Positions 1 through 6,482 of a DNA stretch of 8,487 nt are shown here, piece after piece. Both the position numbers and the translations under genes were made by a program. How positions within the stretch are numbered: the first letter of the stretch is position 1; every line of letters starts with the position of its first letter. The DNA lies in NCBI GenBank assembly GCA_002411615.1, contig DHOF01000009.1, positions 10,987-19,473 of the forward strand, given 5' to 3'. Source of the stretch: Ruminococcaceae bacterium UBA5397. Its GTDB lineage: Bacteria > Bacillota > Clostridia > Oscillospirales > Acutalibacteraceae. The notes under the pieces are model-generated. The model saw only the letters and a program-made list of their open reading frames with translations, had not been told where the DNA came from and made no database searches.

Positions 1-269
1 TCTTCCATAACCTGGCGGCCAATCTTGGAAGCTTCATACTTGCTGGTAGAAACGACACCTTTTTCGCCGGTATCATTTCGTCCGGTACGAATCATTTGCT
101 TATCGGCATCGAACAGCTTAAAGTCATCCAAAGATGTGTAGGAAGTGCTACCGCCCTGAGAAGCAGTAGAGGATGCTGATGAAGTGCTGGGGTTCGTGCC
201 ACAACTCGTAGCAGAGAGTAACATGGCAAACGCCATAAGCAGGGATAATGATTTCTGAGTCTTTTTCAT
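1..269 (-). CDS. ggt: Gamma-glutamyltransferase-like lipoprotein, N-terminal part (cut by window edge)
   Basis: Read on the minus strand, ATG at 269-267 opens 89 complete codons running off the left edge. A GGAGG (276-280) sits 6 nt upstream, inside AAAGGAGG. The N-terminus MKKTQKSLSL is basic, followed by a hydrophobic stretch and LLSATSCG, a lipobox-like motif with Cys at residue 23. This predicts a lipid-anchored extracytoplasmic protein. A Ser/Thr/Gly-rich linker (about residues 25-45) follows. Residues 69-89, GEKGVVSTSKYEASKIGRQVME, match from memory the start of the gamma-glutamyltransferase large subunit (usual pattern G.GMVAT...AS.IG...L..GGNA.DAAVA). Such enzymes are Ntn-hydrolases that cleave glutathione and other gamma-glutamyl compounds and self-process into two subunits. 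The catalytic Thr and the GGNAVDAA block lie outside the window, so activity cannot be judged. Oddity: alanine at lipobox position -3 is weaker than leucine. Confidence 0.78.
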   Translation of the reverse strand, partial: MKKTQKSLSLLMAFAMLLSATSCGTNPSTSSASSTASQGGSTSYTSLDDFKLFDADKQMIRTGRNDTGEKGVVSTSKYEASKIGRQVME

Positions 270-386
270 AAATTTCCTCCTTTTCTATTTTGGGTGTCCA
301 GTATACCTAATGGGTAACATGGATTTGGAAAGGATTTTATTGCTCAAAACTAGCGATTTTTCCTTTCCTGTACTATTTATGAGTTC

Positions 387-395
387 AGTATACCA
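387..395 (-). promoter_or_regulatory. Possible extended -10 promoter for the lipoprotein gene
   Basis: On the minus strand this reads TGGTATACT, that is a TATACT -10 (387-392) with an upstream TG as in extended -10 promoters. I see no good -35 box. The nine bases CAGTATACC recur at 299-307, closer to the gene but without the TG. This is tentative. Confidence 0.28.
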
Positions 396-636
396 CAGCC
401 AATTTTTGAAAGATATTTTTTCTCTTATTTATCTCAAAAATAATTTACACTTCATTCACCATTTACACCCGATGTTCACATTGTTATGTAATGCGTTATT
501 ATATTTTTAATTAATTACATAATTTTTGGTTGTTTTATTCATTTTTCCCCAATTTTTTCATTAATTTAATGCTATCATTTAATATTAATAACTATTGCAG
601 AGCCATATAAAAACAAATTTTTTTAAAAATATTTTT

Positions 637-693
637 TCAAATATTAATGAATTTGCAAGTAATTATATAATTTATGCAAAATTGATTAGTCAT
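637..693 (-). CDS. Possible 18-residue micro-ORF (doubtful)
   Basis: On the minus strand a GGAGGAG (704-710) lies 10 nt before an ATG at 693-691, which opens 18 codons ending in TGA (637-639). The peptide would read MTNQFCINYIITCKFINI. The Shine-Dalgarno match is strong and stands in the only G/C-rich patch of an AT-rich spacer. A TATAAT (718-723, minus) lies just upstream but has no matching -35. The match may be chance or the remnant of a decayed gene; nothing about its function can be said. Confidence 0.15.
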   Translation of the reverse strand: MTNQFCINYIITCKFINI

Positions 694-794
694 CCCGGCG
701 TGGCTCCTCCAAAAACAATTATATGGTTTTGTATAATATGACGAATTTAAAGGATCAATCTCCATACATTAAGAAAACTCTTTTTATGCCAGCT

Positions 795-809
795 GTTTCA
801 GTCTGAAAC
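795..809. repeat. Odd-centred palindrome GTTTCAG-T-CTGAAAC
   Basis: Seven perfect base pairs of dyad symmetry surround a single central T. As DNA it has the look of a dimeric regulator site. As RNA it would give a 6-bp stem with a 3-nt loop, followed by GCACTTTTT, which is weak for a terminator. No adjacent gene start makes its role clear. Confidence 0.4.
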
Positions 810-883
810 GCACTTTTTGGTAACCTGTTATAAAACGCAGCGATTCGTTTGTACAAAAGCCGCCCGTTACACTCCTAAAACTA

Positions 884-923
884 AAAAAGGGATATCACCT
901 ATTTGTAGATGATATCCCTTTTT
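884..923. terminator. Bidirectional intrinsic terminator downstream of the LacI-type gene
   Basis: The arms AAAAAGGGATATCA (884-897) and TGATATCCCTTTTT (910-923) are perfect complements around a 12-nt loop. A T-run follows the stem on both strands. It starts 67 bases past the stop of the minus-strand repressor gene, so it most likely ends that transcript. It could also stop any plus-strand transcript arising in the spacer. Confidence 0.85.
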
Positions 924-990
924 ATAATGTATCCGCTATCTTTCATAGCAGCAATTTAGATACGCCTTTTCCCCTAAACGTTGAAACTGC

Positions 991-1989
991 TTACATGGTT
1001 GATTCCCGGGGTGTCAGCACCGCCGAAAAGCTGACATGCCGAACAGCAATCGGCTGGGATTTGTCCGCTTCAATCGCAGCAATCGCCATGTTTGCAGCGC
1101 TGACACCGATTTCAAATCCCGGAAGCTCCATAGAAGTCAGGGTCGTTTCCAGCATTTCGCCTAACCGGTATCCGGTCATGCTGACGACCCGGATATCCTG
1201 CGGCACCCGAAGACCGTTTTCCTTCAGCGCACGCAGAACGCCCATTCCCTGAGCATCTGTTGCCGCAAGGATCGCATCCAGTTTTGCATTCTCATCGAGC
1301 AAGCGCTCCGTGCTGTCGTGTCCGTAAACCACTCCACGGTTTTTAGAAGGAATCTCCATGGTGATCTCTTTCAGTTTGTTTTCGCGAATGGCCTTACTGT
1401 ACCCTTCATAGCGTTCGGCATAGGGCGAAATCTGCATAGAACCGTTAATCAGACCAATATTCTGACAGCCCTTGCTGATCAAATGCTGAACCGCCTGATA
1501 ACCGACACTGACGTTGTCAACCGTAACGCTGCAAAGATTTGGGTCAAGCTGCCGAATCACCTGAACCACCGGCATTCCATCAGCGCTCATATCCCGGACC
1601 AGCCGCTTGTTATATCCGGTCCCCGCAATAATCATCCCATCGACCAAAGTGTTTCTCAGGCGATTCAGGCATTCTTTTTCCGTGATCTTATCATCATCGG
1701 TATTACACAGGATTGTCGAATAGCCGTGCTTTTGAGCTTTATCCTGAATTCCGGCAGTTAACTCCTCAAAAATTGAAAAAGACAGCTTGGGAACAATCAC
1801 CGCAATCGTATTCCGTTTTCCCTGCCGCAAACCGCGCGCAAGAATATTGGGCTGATAGCTAAGTTCCTCCACTGCCTTTATAATGCGCGCCCGCGTATCC
1901 GGATGCACATAGGAGGTGTTGTTCAGCGCACGGGACACCGTGCTGACATCCACATTTGCAAGTTTTGCAACATCCTTTAAGGTAGCCAT
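991..1989 (-). CDS. LacI/GalR-family transcriptional repressor
   Basis: This 332-residue protein has the full LacI-family layout. An N-terminal helix-turn-helix (about 3-22: LKDVAKLANVDVSTVSRAL) is followed by YQPN (45-48), a hinge with the AR-L element (about 49-55) and a periplasmic-binding-protein-like sensor/dimer domain from about 62 (TIAVIVP, VDNVSVG, ATDAQGMGVLRAL). Length is typical (about 330-340). The frame can be extended to GTG at 1995, but the GGAG at 1998-2001 is only 2 nt from that GTG and 8 nt from ATG 1989, so ATG is chosen. The gene diverges from a lyase-transporter operon, and the shared spacer carries LacI-type operators. It probably represses both itself and that operon until a small ligand, likely the operon's substrate or an intermediate, binds. 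The ligand cannot be read from the sequence. Family call is secure; targets are inference from context. Confidence 0.95.
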   Translation of the reverse strand: MATLKDVAKLANVDVSTVSRALNNTSYVHPDTRARIIKAVEELSYQPNILARGLRQGKRNTIAVIVPKLSFSIFEELTAGIQDKAQKHGYSTILCNTDDDKITEKECLNRLRNTLVDGMIIAGTGYNKRLVRDMSADGMPVVQVIRQLDPNLCSVTVDNVSVGYQAVQHLISKGCQNIGLINGSMQISPYAERYEGYSKAIRENKLKEITMEIPSKNRGVVYGHDSTERLLDENAKLDAILAATDAQGMGVLRALKENGLRVPQDIRVVSMTGYRLGEMLETTLTSMELPGFEIGVSAANMAIAAIEADKSQPIAVRHVSFSAVLTPRESTM

Positions 1990-1997
1990 ATTCACAA

Positions 1998-2004
1998 CTC
2001 CTTT
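1998..2004 (-). promoter_or_regulatory. Ribosome binding site that decides the repressor start
   Basis: Minus-strand AAAGGAG, with its GGAG (1998-2001) 8 nt from ATG 1989 but only 2 nt from the in-frame GTG at 1995. This favours the shorter protein. Confidence 0.8.
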
Positions 2005-2037
2005 GATGAGACCTCCAATTTTTTAGCTGACACCAAT

Positions 2038-2065
2038 ATTATAGCAAATAATCATCTATATGCAA
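2038..2065 (-). promoter_or_regulatory. Promoter of the LacI-type repressor gene
   Basis: A perfect TATAAT -10 on the minus strand (2038-2043) lies 16 bp from TTGCAT (2060-2065), a weak -35 (3 of 6). The -35 lies inside the operator at 2059-2076, so repressor binding there would block its own transcription. The -10 is clear; the -35 is less so. Confidence 0.65.
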
Positions 2066-2076
2066 TCGTTTGCATA
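2059..2076. promoter_or_regulatory. LacI-family operator O1 (TATGCAATCGTTTGCATA)
   Basis: An 18-bp dyad with nine-base half-sites centred on CG, with one mismatched pair per half. It has the TGCAAnCGnTTGCA form typical of LacI-family sites and overlaps the -35 of the repressor gene. A near-identical site at 2261 supports its being the cognate operator. Confidence 0.8.
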
Positions 2077-2188
2077 AGATTAATTTTTTTGTCTGCTGCC
2101 TTTTTGGCCACAATAAGATAATTATTACTAAACTTTTTCTTTTTATCTGTTATAAATAGATAATTTATACAAATAATTGCATGTAATA

Positions 2189-2202
2189 TGCAATAAATTG
2201 CA
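2189..2202. promoter_or_regulatory. Possible auxiliary operator O3 (TGCAATAAATTGCA)
   Basis: It has the same TGCAA-N4-TTGCA arms and spacing as O1 and O2 but lacks the central CG, so binding would probably be weaker. It lies between them, upstream of the lyase promoter. The arms could occur by chance in AT-rich DNA. Confidence 0.35.
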
Positions 2203-2218
2203 GAAGAAAGAAAAATGA

Positions 2219-2247
2219 TTGACGTTAAGATTCCCTTGTGGTACAAA
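2219..2247 (+). promoter_or_regulatory. Sigma-A-type promoter of the lyase-transporter operon
   Basis: TTGACG (2219-2224, 5 of 6 to consensus), a 17-bp spacer, then TACAAA (2242-2247, 4 of 6). Transcription would begin near 2254, just before operator O2. A repressor bound at O2 would therefore block initiation or escape. Confidence 0.65.
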
Positions 2248-2260
2248 ATAATTAAAAAGG

Positions 2261-2274
2261 TGCAATCGCTTGCA
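2261..2274. promoter_or_regulatory. LacI-family operator O2 (TGCAATCGCTTGCA)
   Basis: A 14-bp dyad with central CG, sharing TGCAATCG and TTGCAT with O1. It lies just downstream of the predicted start site and 39 bases before the lyase start codon, the usual place for a repressing operator. Confidence 0.82.
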
Positions 2275-2313
2275 TAACCAATTCAAAAAAATATGATAAG
2301 GAGATTATTAAAA

Positions 2314-3285
2314 ATGGCTAAGGTAAAAACTTTCAAAACAATCTTCCCGGCGGTCTCTGTTCCCCTAAACGATGACTACTCCATCAACGAAGAAGAATTT
2401 CGTGTATACCTTCGGTGGATCAAGAGCTTCTATGACAAAGGAATTCAGGGAATTGTCTGTAACGGGCATACCGGAGAAATCACCGGACTGACCAGAGCCG
2501 AGAGAAAAAGAGTCGTTGAAATCTGCTCCGAAGAATGCGGAGATAAGATGACCATCATCTCTGGTGTCAACTGTGAAAATACAGCAGAAACCATTGAGAT
2601 GGCAAAAGATGCAAAAAATGCTGGTGCCGACGGCATTTTGCTGATGCCCCCTCACATGTGGCTGCGTTTTGGCATGAACCCCAACGCTCCGTTTGAATAT
2701 GTCAAAGATGTTGCTGAGGGCGCAGACATTGATATTATTATCCATTTGTATCCTGCCACCTCCAAAGCATTCTATCCAGTAGAAACCCTGATCAAAATGT
2801 GCAAGGAAATCGAGCATGTAAAGTGCATTAAAATGGGCACCCGCGTTACCTCTATTTACGAGCACGATGTCCGTGAATTGCGCAAACAGTGCCCGGACAT
2901 TTCATTAATTACTTGCCATGATGAAACCTTGTGTGTCAGTTGGTTCCCCGGCATGGATGGTGCACTGATTGGCTTTGCAGGCTGCGTGCCTGAACTGATC
3001 ACCGAAGCATGGGATGTTTTCAAGAATCCCGAAAAGCATACACTCAAGGAAGCACAGGACGCATCCAACCGCATTTATCCAATCAGCCAAGCCATTTACG
3101 GCGGCGGCCAGCCCTCTGGCGAAGCACATGCAAGACTGAAAGAAGCACTCAAGCAGCGCGGTATCTTTACGTCTGCACTTATGAGAAAACCAGTCCTTCC
3201 TTTGGATCAGAATCAGATTAACTGGGTTGCAAATGGCCTGAAGCTCAGCGATTTGCCAAAGGTTGACATGAAACAATATAAATAA
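2314..3285 (+). CDS. Dihydrodipicolinate synthase/N-acetylneuraminate lyase family protein (Schiff-base aldolase/lyase)
   Basis: The 323-residue (beta/alpha)8-barrel protein is of the DapA/NanA superfamily, whose members cleave or condense 2-oxo acids through a lysine Schiff base. Visible markers are the GHTGE loop (51-55, family GxTGE), GADGILLMPP (104-113, as in GADG.L...PP) and the Schiff-base lysine K173 in VKCIKMGT (family ..GIK...). In place of the usual YNxP it has HLYP (144-147), so the canonical catalytic Tyr position is His144 or the role has moved to Tyr146. An FQYP-type subgroup with a similar shift exists as far as I recall. At 323 residues it is longer than DapA (about 290), and it lacks a lysine-pathway neighbourhood. 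I chose ATG 2314 because AAGGAG (2298-2303) is 10 nt upstream; the in-frame ATG 2293 lies before that site. It is the first gene of the repressed operon. Probable role: catabolic cleavage or dehydration of an imported acid; substrate unknown. Confidence 0.9.
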   Translation: MAKVKTFKTIFPAVSVPLNDDYSINEEEFRVYLRWIKSFYDKGIQGIVCNGHTGEITGLTRAERKRVVEICSEECGDKMTIISGVNCENTAETIEMAKDAKNAGADGILLMPPHMWLRFGMNPNAPFEYVKDVAEGADIDIIIHLYPATSKAFYPVETLIKMCKEIEHVKCIKMGTRVTSIYEHDVRELRKQCPDISLITCHDETLCVSWFPGMDGALIGFAGCVPELITEAWDVFKNPEKHTLKEAQDASNRIYPISQAIYGGGQPSGEAHARLKEALKQRGIFTSALMRKPVLPLDQNQINWVANGLKLSDLPKVDMKQYK

Positions 3286-3410
3286 TATGGTTGTACTGCG
3301 CAGACTGCGGTTAACACCAAACATGCGCGGTTCTGAAAATGAGTAAAGTTGGCAATGAAAAGGACAGACATGTATCAGAACGCATTTACTTTCATGCACG
3401 CCTGTTTTTG

Positions 3411-3438
3411 CCTCTTTTCTCAACAAACAAGAAAGAGG
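3411..3438 (+). promoter_or_regulatory. Hairpin that would cover the transporter ribosome binding site
   Basis: CCTCTTT (3411-3417) can pair with AAAGAGG (3432-3438) around a 14-nt loop. The right arm overlaps the GAGGAG Shine-Dalgarno (3435-3440) of the transporter gene. The stem is short and could merely be a pyrimidine run facing an SD, so translational control is only a possibility. Confidence 0.3.
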
Positions 3439-3446
3439 AGTGCACT

Positions 3447-4748
3447 ATGGCTTACGAAAAGGTAGATATGAGCAAACCAGTGCCCGAGCGGCTTGGCTTT
3501 GACCCCAAATCGGTCAAAAAACTCTCCTTCCTGGAAATGCTCAAAAAGGTTGGCCCCGGAATCGTCGCAACCGGCATTGTCATCGGTCCCGGAAATATTA
3601 CCACCTCCGCCATGATGGGTGCAAACTACGGATACACAATGATGTGGTTACTGATCCCCGTCATTATTATGGGCATCACTTTCACCATGGCATCGTATCG
3701 AATTTCCACTATGACTGGAATGCCTGTCATTCACGCAATTAACCATTATTTTGGTCGTGTCGCTGCTGCATTTTGCGGTACAGCACTTTTTCTCGCCTGC
3801 TTCTTCTTTACACTTGGCAACATTACAGGTACCGGTGCAGGCATGAACCTGATCTTCGGTTTTGACTGGAGAATTGGTGCGCTTATTATGCTCGCTGTGC
3901 TTGCATTCTGCTACCTATCCAAGGGTGTCTACGGCAAAGTTGAAAAGGGCATTCTGATCTGCATTATTGGAATGATCGTTTCTTTCTTTGCAACACTGGT
4001 GGCGACCGGCGGCCCAAATTGGGGTTCATTTGGCCAAGGCTTAACCAACTGGAAATTCGCAAATAACTCCTTCGCTACAGCGCTTGGCTACATCAGCACT
4101 AACGCTGCCGTCACAGCGGGTATTTACGGAACTTATCTCGGCTTTGAAAAAGATTGGAAAAAAGAGGACCTTTTTAATGGTGCAATGCGCGCAGATGCGA
4201 TTTTCCACATTACAACCGTCGTCCTGATCTCCGGTTCCATAGTCTTGGTTGGTGCCATTGTTCTGAATCCGAATGGTATCGCCATAAAAGCTCCTGCACA
4301 ACTCGGGGATCTGCTTCGCCCATTCCTTGGCAATGCCGCTCCCATTATTATGGGCGTTGCCATTATCGGTGCCGGTTTCTCTTCCTTACTGGGAAACACT
4401 CAGCGCGGTGTTGTTTTGTTCAACGCTGGTGTCAACAAAGAAACTGCGTTGGATTCTAAGGCTGTCAAAATTCCCTGCTTTGTATGCCTTGCCGTCGCAT
4501 CTGTGATTTGTTTTTCATACGGCGGGTCTCCAACACAACTGATCTTTATCGCGAATGTTGCGACCTCGATTGCAACGCCTGTCGCTGGGCTTTTCATGGT
4601 TCTGATTCTCTGGAAAAAGGAACTGTTCAACGGCTACAAGGCTCCGAGAGCATTGCAGATTTCCATGACCGTCTGCTATCTTTTTGCCGTCTATATGACC
4701 ATCAACGCATTAACAAGTCAAATCCCAAAACTCATCCATTCCTTCTAA
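3447..4748 (+). CDS. Divergent Nramp-fold membrane transporter
   Basis: A 433-residue integral membrane protein with about 11 hydrophobic segments and the Nramp pattern. TM1 reads GPGIVATGIVIGPGNITT (36-53, family ..tGxa.iDPGN.at). A later helix reads AIIGAGFSSLLGNT (305-318, family GLLAAGqSST..GT), and the C-terminal part reads IANVATSIATPVAGLFMVLILWKKELFNGYKAPRA (368-402). Residues differ at the metal site: DPGN is GPGN (47-50), and the TM6 region (about 208-233, ALGYISTNAAVTAGIYG) has no MPH motif. These Asp, Asn and Met positions bind Mn/Fe in true Nramps, so this paralogue probably carries something else. The frame is open back to 3339, but GAGGAG (3435-3440) is 6 nt before ATG 3447, which fixes the start. 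It lies 161 bases after the lyase with no terminator between, so the two are likely one operon and it may import the lyase substrate. Nramp fold is firm; cargo is inference. Confidence 0.88.
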   Translation: MAYEKVDMSKPVPERLGFDPKSVKKLSFLEMLKKVGPGIVATGIVIGPGNITTSAMMGANYGYTMMWLLIPVIIMGITFTMASYRISTMTGMPVIHAINHYFGRVAAAFCGTALFLACFFFTLGNITGTGAGMNLIFGFDWRIGALIMLAVLAFCYLSKGVYGKVEKGILICIIGMIVSFFATLVATGGPNWGSFGQGLTNWKFANNSFATALGYISTNAAVTAGIYGTYLGFEKDWKKEDLFNGAMRADAIFHITTVVLISGSIVLVGAIVLNPNGIAIKAPAQLGDLLRPFLGNAAPIIMGVAIIGAGFSSLLGNTQRGVVLFNAGVNKETALDSKAVKIPCFVCLAVASVICFSYGGSPTQLIFIANVATSIATPVAGLFMVLILWKKELFNGYKAPRALQISMTVCYLFAVYMTINALTSQIPKLIHSF

Positions 4749-4783
4749 AGGATAGCTCAAACATAAACAGCGGTCAGATTCCT

Positions 4784-4822
4784 TTAAGCCGTCACCCCAT
4801 CAAAGGGTGACGGCTTAATTTT
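4784..4822 (+). terminator. Strong intrinsic terminator or attenuator after the transporter
   Basis: A perfect 14-bp stem, TTAAGCCGTCACCC (4784-4797) with GGGTGACGGCTTAA (4805-4818), has a 7-nt loop and is followed by TTTT. It starts 36 bases past the transporter stop. Its T-run ends only 19 nt before the next start codon, so the downstream VOC gene must either be read through it or have a promoter overlapping it. Confidence 0.85.
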
Positions 4823-4841
4823 AAAGACGGAGGAATCAATT

Positions 4842-5183
4842 ATGAAAGCACAGCTTCACCACACAGCACTAAATGTTGCAAACTTTGTATGGTATAAAAA
4901 TTTTTTTACAACGCTTTTTGAAATGACGATATTACGCACCGCAGAAACCGCCGCAGAAAGGAACCGAAAAGTTTGGTTTGCAGAAGGAATCCAGCTGAAT
5001 GAAGTTTCCGTGTGCAACAGCTTTGAGGCGGGAATTCCCGTGATTGACCATATTTCCCTTGCCGTAGATAGCATCCCGTTAGCAATTACATGCGCACTTA
5101 AAGTTGGATGCAGCAAACTCTCAGAAGGAGATCACTGGTTTTCGCTTCCCAACGGCGTAAAAGTGGAATTAAAAAAATTTTAA
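4842..5183 (+). CDS. Small VOC-superfamily (glyoxalase/bleomycin-resistance fold) protein
   Basis: A 113-residue protein shaped like a single VOC domain made of two beta-alpha-beta-beta-beta modules. The first strand reads QLHHTALNV (4-12) with His7, the middle reads VWFAEGIQLNEV (44-55), the second module starts PVIDHISLAV (66-75) with His70, and it ends WFSLPNGVKVELKKF (99-113) with Glu109 before LKKF. His7, His70 and Glu109 fall where VOC metal ligands usually sit; the fourth could be Gln51. Family members isomerise, epimerise or cleave small oxo compounds or bind drugs; the reaction here cannot be named. GGAGG (4829-4833) lies 8 nt before ATG. It sits directly behind the terminator hairpin at 4784-4822 with no visible promoter of its own, so it is probably a weakly expressed last member of the lyase-transporter operon. 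It is short for the family but complete. Confidence 0.8.
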   Translation: MKAQLHHTALNVANFVWYKNFFTTLFEMTILRTAETAAERNRKVWFAEGIQLNEVSVCNSFEAGIPVIDHISLAVDSIPLAITCALKVGCSKLSEGDHWFSLPNGVKVELKKF

Positions 5184-5193
5184 TTCACATAAA

Positions 5194-5236
5194 AAGCACC
5201 CTCCTATAGAGTTTTTAATTCTATAGGAGGGTGCTT
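5194..5236. terminator. Bidirectional intrinsic terminator between convergent genes
   Basis: A perfect 17-bp stem, AAGCACCCTCCTATAGA (5194-5210) with its complement at 5220-5236, has a 9-nt loop (gtttttaat). CATTTT follows on the plus strand and a run of five T follows on the minus strand. It closes the VOC gene from the left and, 112 bases past its stop, the GAPDH gene from the right. Confidence 0.9.
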
Positions 5237-5348
5237 CATTTTGTACTCTCACTGCAAATAATTCAAGTCCAGTTACATCAATACGCTTTTTAGCTAATGC
5301 CGTAAACGATTCTTGAATCACTTAAAAAGATCAGTCACAAAGCCATTC

Positions 5349-6395
<1,047 letters not shown>

Positions 6396-6397
6396 TT

Positions 6398-6426
6398 AGT
6401 GTATCGCATTTTTTGGAAATTTACAA
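6398..6426 (-). promoter_or_regulatory. gap: Promoter of the GAPDH gene
   Basis: On the minus strand TTGTAA (6421-6426), a 17-bp spacer and TACACT (6398-6403) give 4 of 6 at each box. Transcription would begin near 6391, leaving a leader of about 26 nt with a strong GGAGG. No operator-like dyad overlaps it. Confidence 0.55.
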
Positions 6427-6482
6427 GTATTTACAGTGGAATCAGCAGATTGTCTAAAAATTATCAATGTTTTTTTATCCAT

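Larger units (their letters stand above)
270..990. other. Long AT-rich intergenic region
   Basis: This spacer of about 720 bases separates the starts and ends of two minus-strand genes and has no convincing coding sequence. From 400 to 680 it is almost all A/T. It contains: the 5' region of the ggt-like gene (270-400); TTGCA-N17-TGCAA (653-679); a short G/C-rich island (691-710) with a GGAGGAG on the minus strand; a perfect TATAAT on the plus strand (732-737) with no clear -35; a GTTTCAG-T-CTGAAAC palindrome (795-809); and the terminator at 884-923. A 66-codon plus-strand frame at 310-510 has no ribosome binding site and low-complexity composition, so I do not call it. Confidence 0.6.
1990..2313. 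promoter_or_regulatory. Divergent control region between repressor and lyase operon
   Basis: This 324-base AT-rich spacer holds a promoter facing each way and three TGCAA-N4-TTGCA sites, centred near 2067/2068, 2195/2196 and 2267/2268. The two outer sites have the central CG typical of LacI-family operators and are exactly 200 bp apart. A 64-codon minus-strand frame across it would start at a TTG and lacks a ribosome binding site; I treat it as non-coding. Confidence 0.75.

Noticed and set aside
310..510. 66-codon plus-strand frame in the AT-rich spacer
   Set aside because: No ribosome binding site, low-complexity Phe/Leu/His-rich translation and no recognisable motif; it also overlaps the likely ggt promoter area.
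653..679. TTGCA-N17-TGCAA in the left spacer
   Set aside because: Half-site orientation and spacing do not match the operators at 2061 and 2261; likely chance.
1318..1761. 147-codon frame antisense to the repressor
   Set aside because: Shadow of the secure LacI-family coding frame on the other strand.
2177..2193. TTGCAT-gtaat-ATGCAA inverted repeat
   Set aside because: The arms point opposite to the TGCAA...TTGCA operators and the spacing differs; probably a by-product of AT-rich sequence and overlap with the O3 arms.
2052..2246. 64-codon minus-strand frame across the divergent promoter region
   Set aside because: It starts at TTG without an SD and runs through both operators and the operon promoter.
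3297..3304. CTGCGCAG palindrome after the lyase stop codon
   Set aside because: Only 8 bp with no loop or T-run, so it is not a terminator; no evidence of a regulator site.
4484..4810. 108-codon plus-strand frame overlapping the transporter 3' end
   Set aside because: It lies out of frame inside the transporter and ends within the terminator hairpin; no SD or motif.
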